A stretch of DNA of 57,194 nucleotides. Source: a virus. Position numbers and translations under genes: made by a program. Below the pieces are notes generated by a model, which saw nothing but the letters and a program-made list of their open reading frames with translations, was not told where the DNA came from and did no database searches. The DNA lies in IMG/VR virus record IMGVR_UViG_3300046453_000072, positions 1-57,194 of that record; one strand, given 5' to 3'. Positions 55,819 to 57,194 of this stretch are shown in pieces; the stretch's first letter is position 1; the number at the start of each line of letters is the position of its first letter.

Positions 55819-56867
55819 TCTTCAGGCTGGAGCAGATCCGCCAGCAGAAGGTGTATGGCGTAAAGAAGGTCAGGATTTGGCGGGAGGCGGCGACTCGCTT
55901 CCTGCTGGAGTTCAAGGACCAGCCTTCAATCAAGTTATCGGCACACCACCTTTCTCAGCTGGACCCGTTCATTGGCGATATACCGCTCACCCACATTGAT
56001 GACGAAGCCCTGGTGCCCTTCATCAAGGACAGGTTGGCGACCAAGAAGCTCGAGGACGGCAAGGTAAAGAAGGGTGTAAGCAACAGAACGGTGAATATCT
56101 CGATCGAGCGTGTGGTTCGGGTTTTATCGTTGTGTGCCAGGAAGTGGCGAGACGATGAGCGCAGGCCGTGGCTGGATAGCGTGCCGATGCTCACGAAATT
56201 GGAAGAGAAGAAATCGAGCCGCAAGCCCTACCCGATGTCCTGGCAAGAGCAGTCGATTCTATTTGCGGAATTGCCGGCTCACCTGCAAACGATGGCGCTG
56301 TTCAAGGTGAACACCGGCACCCGGGAGCAGGAGGTCTGCAAGCTGCGATGGGATTGGGAAATCTCGGTACCGGAACTCGGCACGAGTGTATTTCTGATCC
56401 CTGCTGATTTTGGCGGCAGACACGAACGGTCCGGGGTGAAAAACGGTGATGAGCGACTGGTTGTGCTCAACAGCGTGGCGAAGTCGATCATCGAGCAACA
56501 GCGCGGCCTGAGTAAGGAATGGGTTTTTCCCTACAACGGTACCGCGATGCACCGGATGAACGACTCGGCTTGGAAGAAGGCGCGGGTGAGAGCGGCGAAA
56601 CTCTGGCAGGAGGAAAACCTTCGCCCCGCTCACCCAGGTTATGCATCCATAAGGATCCACGACCTCAAACACACATTTGGCCGTCGGCTACGCGCAGCAG
56701 GCGTCACCGAGGAAGACCGCAAGGCCCTTTTGGGCCACAAGAACGGCAGCATCACCAGTCATTACTCGGGCGCTGAGCTAGGGCATCTGATTGAAGCTGC
56801 GAACATGGTATCAGCAACCGATTCGCGTGGACCGGTCCTGACAATCTTGAAGAGGAAACAGGCGTGA
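55689..56867 (+). CDS. int: tyrosine-family site-specific integrase
   Basis: A 392-residue tyrosine recombinase. Catalytic residues that can be placed are Arg212 (NTGTREQEV), Lys251 (VKNGDERLVVL), His324 with HDLKHTFGRRL, His350 (LLGHKNGSI) and Tyr359 (SHYS). Where most relatives have HxxR this one has HxxK (Lys327), a variant of the second arginine. The N-terminal ~60 residues are an arm-binding domain. GGAGATAAATC precedes the ATG. It ends 65 bp from attR, with an arm repeat between, and would act on the tRNA-Pro site. Confidence 0.94.
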   Translation: MARKSITGLSERKGIWHIDKKINGERLYESTGTGDREEAERYLIFRLEQIRQQKVYGVKKVRIWREAATRFLLEFKDQPSIKLSAHHLSQLDPFIGDIPLTHIDDEALVPFIKDRLATKKLEDGKVKKGVSNRTVNISIERVVRVLSLCARKWRDDERRPWLDSVPMLTKLEEKKSSRKPYPMSWQEQSILFAELPAHLQTMALFKVNTGTREQEVCKLRWDWEISVPELGTSVFLIPADFGGRHERSGVKNGDERLVVLNSVAKSIIEQQRGLSKEWVFPYNGTAMHRMNDSAWKKARVRAAKLWQEENLRPAHPGYASIRIHDLKHTFGRRLRAAGVTEEDRKALLGHKNGSITSHYSGAELGHLIEAANMVSATDSRGPVLTILKRKQA

Positions 56868-56876
56868 AAAATCGAG

Positions 56877-56898
56877 AAGTCACGCAAAAGTCACGCAC
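56877..56898 (+). repeat. integrase arm-type site candidate, attR side
   Basis: Identical over 22 bp to 4105-4126 and composed of two AAAGTCACGC-type units. It lies between the integrase stop and attR, as expected for an arm site of attP. Confidence 0.6.
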
Positions 56899-56901
56899 AT
56901 G

Positions 56902-56929
56902 AAAAAGCCCAACTCGCGAAAGTTGGGCT
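56902..56929 (-). terminator. phage-borne terminator for tRNA-Pro
   Basis: AGCCCAACT (56906-56914) and AGTTGGGCT (56921-56929) form a perfect 9-bp stem; on the minus strand TTTTT follows. It lies directly after the tRNA-Pro 3' end on the phage side of the core and replaces the displaced terminator at attL, with the same stem but another loop. Confidence 0.75.
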
Positions 56930-56932
56930 AAG

Positions 56933-56992
56933 TCATTGAAAAATATGGTCGGGACGGAGTGATTCGAACACTCGACCCCTAGCACCCCATGC
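56933..56992. repeat. attR: attR core (60-bp direct repeat)
   Basis: Identical to 3954-4013. It covers the 3' two-thirds of the intact tRNA-Pro plus 13 bases beyond the CCA. It marks the right end of the prophage. Confidence 0.93.
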
Positions 56993-57022
56993 TAGTGCGC
57001 TACCGGACTGCGCTACGCCCCG
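56946..57022 (-). tRNA. proL: tRNA-Pro, anticodon GGG
   Basis: Read on the minus strand from 57022 it is 77 bases: acceptor CGGGGCG pairs with CGTCCCG (one G-T pair), D-arm with GCGCAG, anticodon arm CTAGC-ATGGGGT-GCTAG, T-arm with GTTCGAATC, discriminator A and encoded CCA. The anticodon at loop positions 34-36 is GGG. The integrated phage restores its 3' part, so it is intact. Confidence 0.94.
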
Positions 57023-57111
57023 ACTAGGCGTGTTACTTGTTCCTCATCTCGAGGAACGCTCAAGAATATATCGCAAGCTTTTGAAAACTGGAAGTATTTA
57101 AAAGCAGAAAT

Positions 57112-57194
57112 TTATTTCTTGAGGACAACCAGGACGTCTTCGAGCTCGGCAATCATCTGCCGGATCATCTGTTTGTACTGGGTGGTGTCATCTT
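57112..57194 (-). CDS. MerR-family regulator, C-terminal end only
   Basis: Minus-strand frame ending with TAA at 57114-57112; the visible end reads DDTTQYKQMIRQMIAELEDV, then LVVLKK. This matches the C-terminus of the MerR-type regulator that in Pseudomonas lies between ihfA and tRNA-Pro. The rest is beyond the right edge. It anchors the window to the host chromosome. Confidence 0.78.
   Translation of the reverse strand, partial: DDTTQYKQMIRQMIAELEDVLVVLKK

Overview
The window looks like a Pseudomonas chromosome carrying one complete lambda-like (siphovirus-type) prophage of about 53 kb. The prophage sits in the 3' end of a tRNA-Pro(GGG) gene at the right edge (56946-57022, minus strand). 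Beyond the tRNA is the 3' end of a MerR-type regulator gene whose last residues match the gene that in Pseudomonas follows ihfA (pheS-pheT-ihfA-merR-tRNA-Pro). A 60-bp perfect direct repeat, containing the tRNA 3' half, bounds the prophage: attL 3954-4013 and attR 56933-56992. Both attachment sites are flanked by the same 22-bp arm sequence (4105-4126 and 56877-56898), and the integrase gene (55689-56867) lies next to attR.

Left of attL (1-3953) is a piece of another accessory element: a partial inovirus-Gp2/YagK-like gene, an AlpA-type regulator, a large protein with two predicted winged-helix regions, and a divergent 347-residue protein with an operator-like inverted repeat in the shared promoter region. 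Two elements therefore appear to lie in tandem at this tRNA.

Prophage layout from left to right. (1) 4.0-7.9 kb: accessory genes near attL, including a probable SOS-controlled pair (coiled-coil protein plus SRAP/YedK protein) and a GSC-motif hydrolase-like protein. (2) 8.0-31.1 kb, minus strand: the late operon read backwards, from GH19 endolysin, tail spike with S74 chaperone, tail tip, NlpC/P60, DUF1833, tape measure, a secreted small protein, tail chaperones with a lambda-type GGGAAAG frameshift, tail tube with Ig-like domain, connector proteins, capsid, scaffold, an Acb2-type anti-CBASS protein, MuF head protein, DUF4055 portal and terminase to a metallopeptidase. (3) 31.1-33 kb: two holin-like genes, small plus-strand genes and a promoter-terminator arrangement like lambda pR'-tR'. 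(4) 33.0-38.7 kb, minus strand: Q-position gene, NinG, NinB-like, P, O, KilAC antirepressor, a cluster of small ribbon-helix-helix-like genes and Cro. (5) 38.7-41.2 kb: a three-operator OR-like region, CI, two lysogeny-linked genes, DUF1654 with a LexA-like box, and a two-operator OL-like region. (6) 41.2-55.8 kb, plus strand: the pL-type early operon. It has a leader with a boxA, a PL7 alginate-lyase-like gene, a hairpin-rich non-coding region (about 43.0-43.6 kb), ERF annealing protein, YqaJ exonuclease, SSB, an NdpA-like protein, an orphan C5 cytosine methyltransferase, several AT-rich inserted genes on the opposite strand, and an excisionase-position gene before the integrase.

The logic is that of lambda: CI/Cro choose between pR (minus) and pL (plus) through related 15-bp operators at two sites 2.4 kb apart. 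The pL operon supplies ERF/YqaJ/SSB recombination and host modification. The pR operon supplies O/P replication and a Q-position gene, which would let transcription pass the terminator before the holin and structural genes. Several genes on the 'wrong' strand or between hairpins look like morons expressed in the lysogen. All calls come from reading the sequence; no database search was run.
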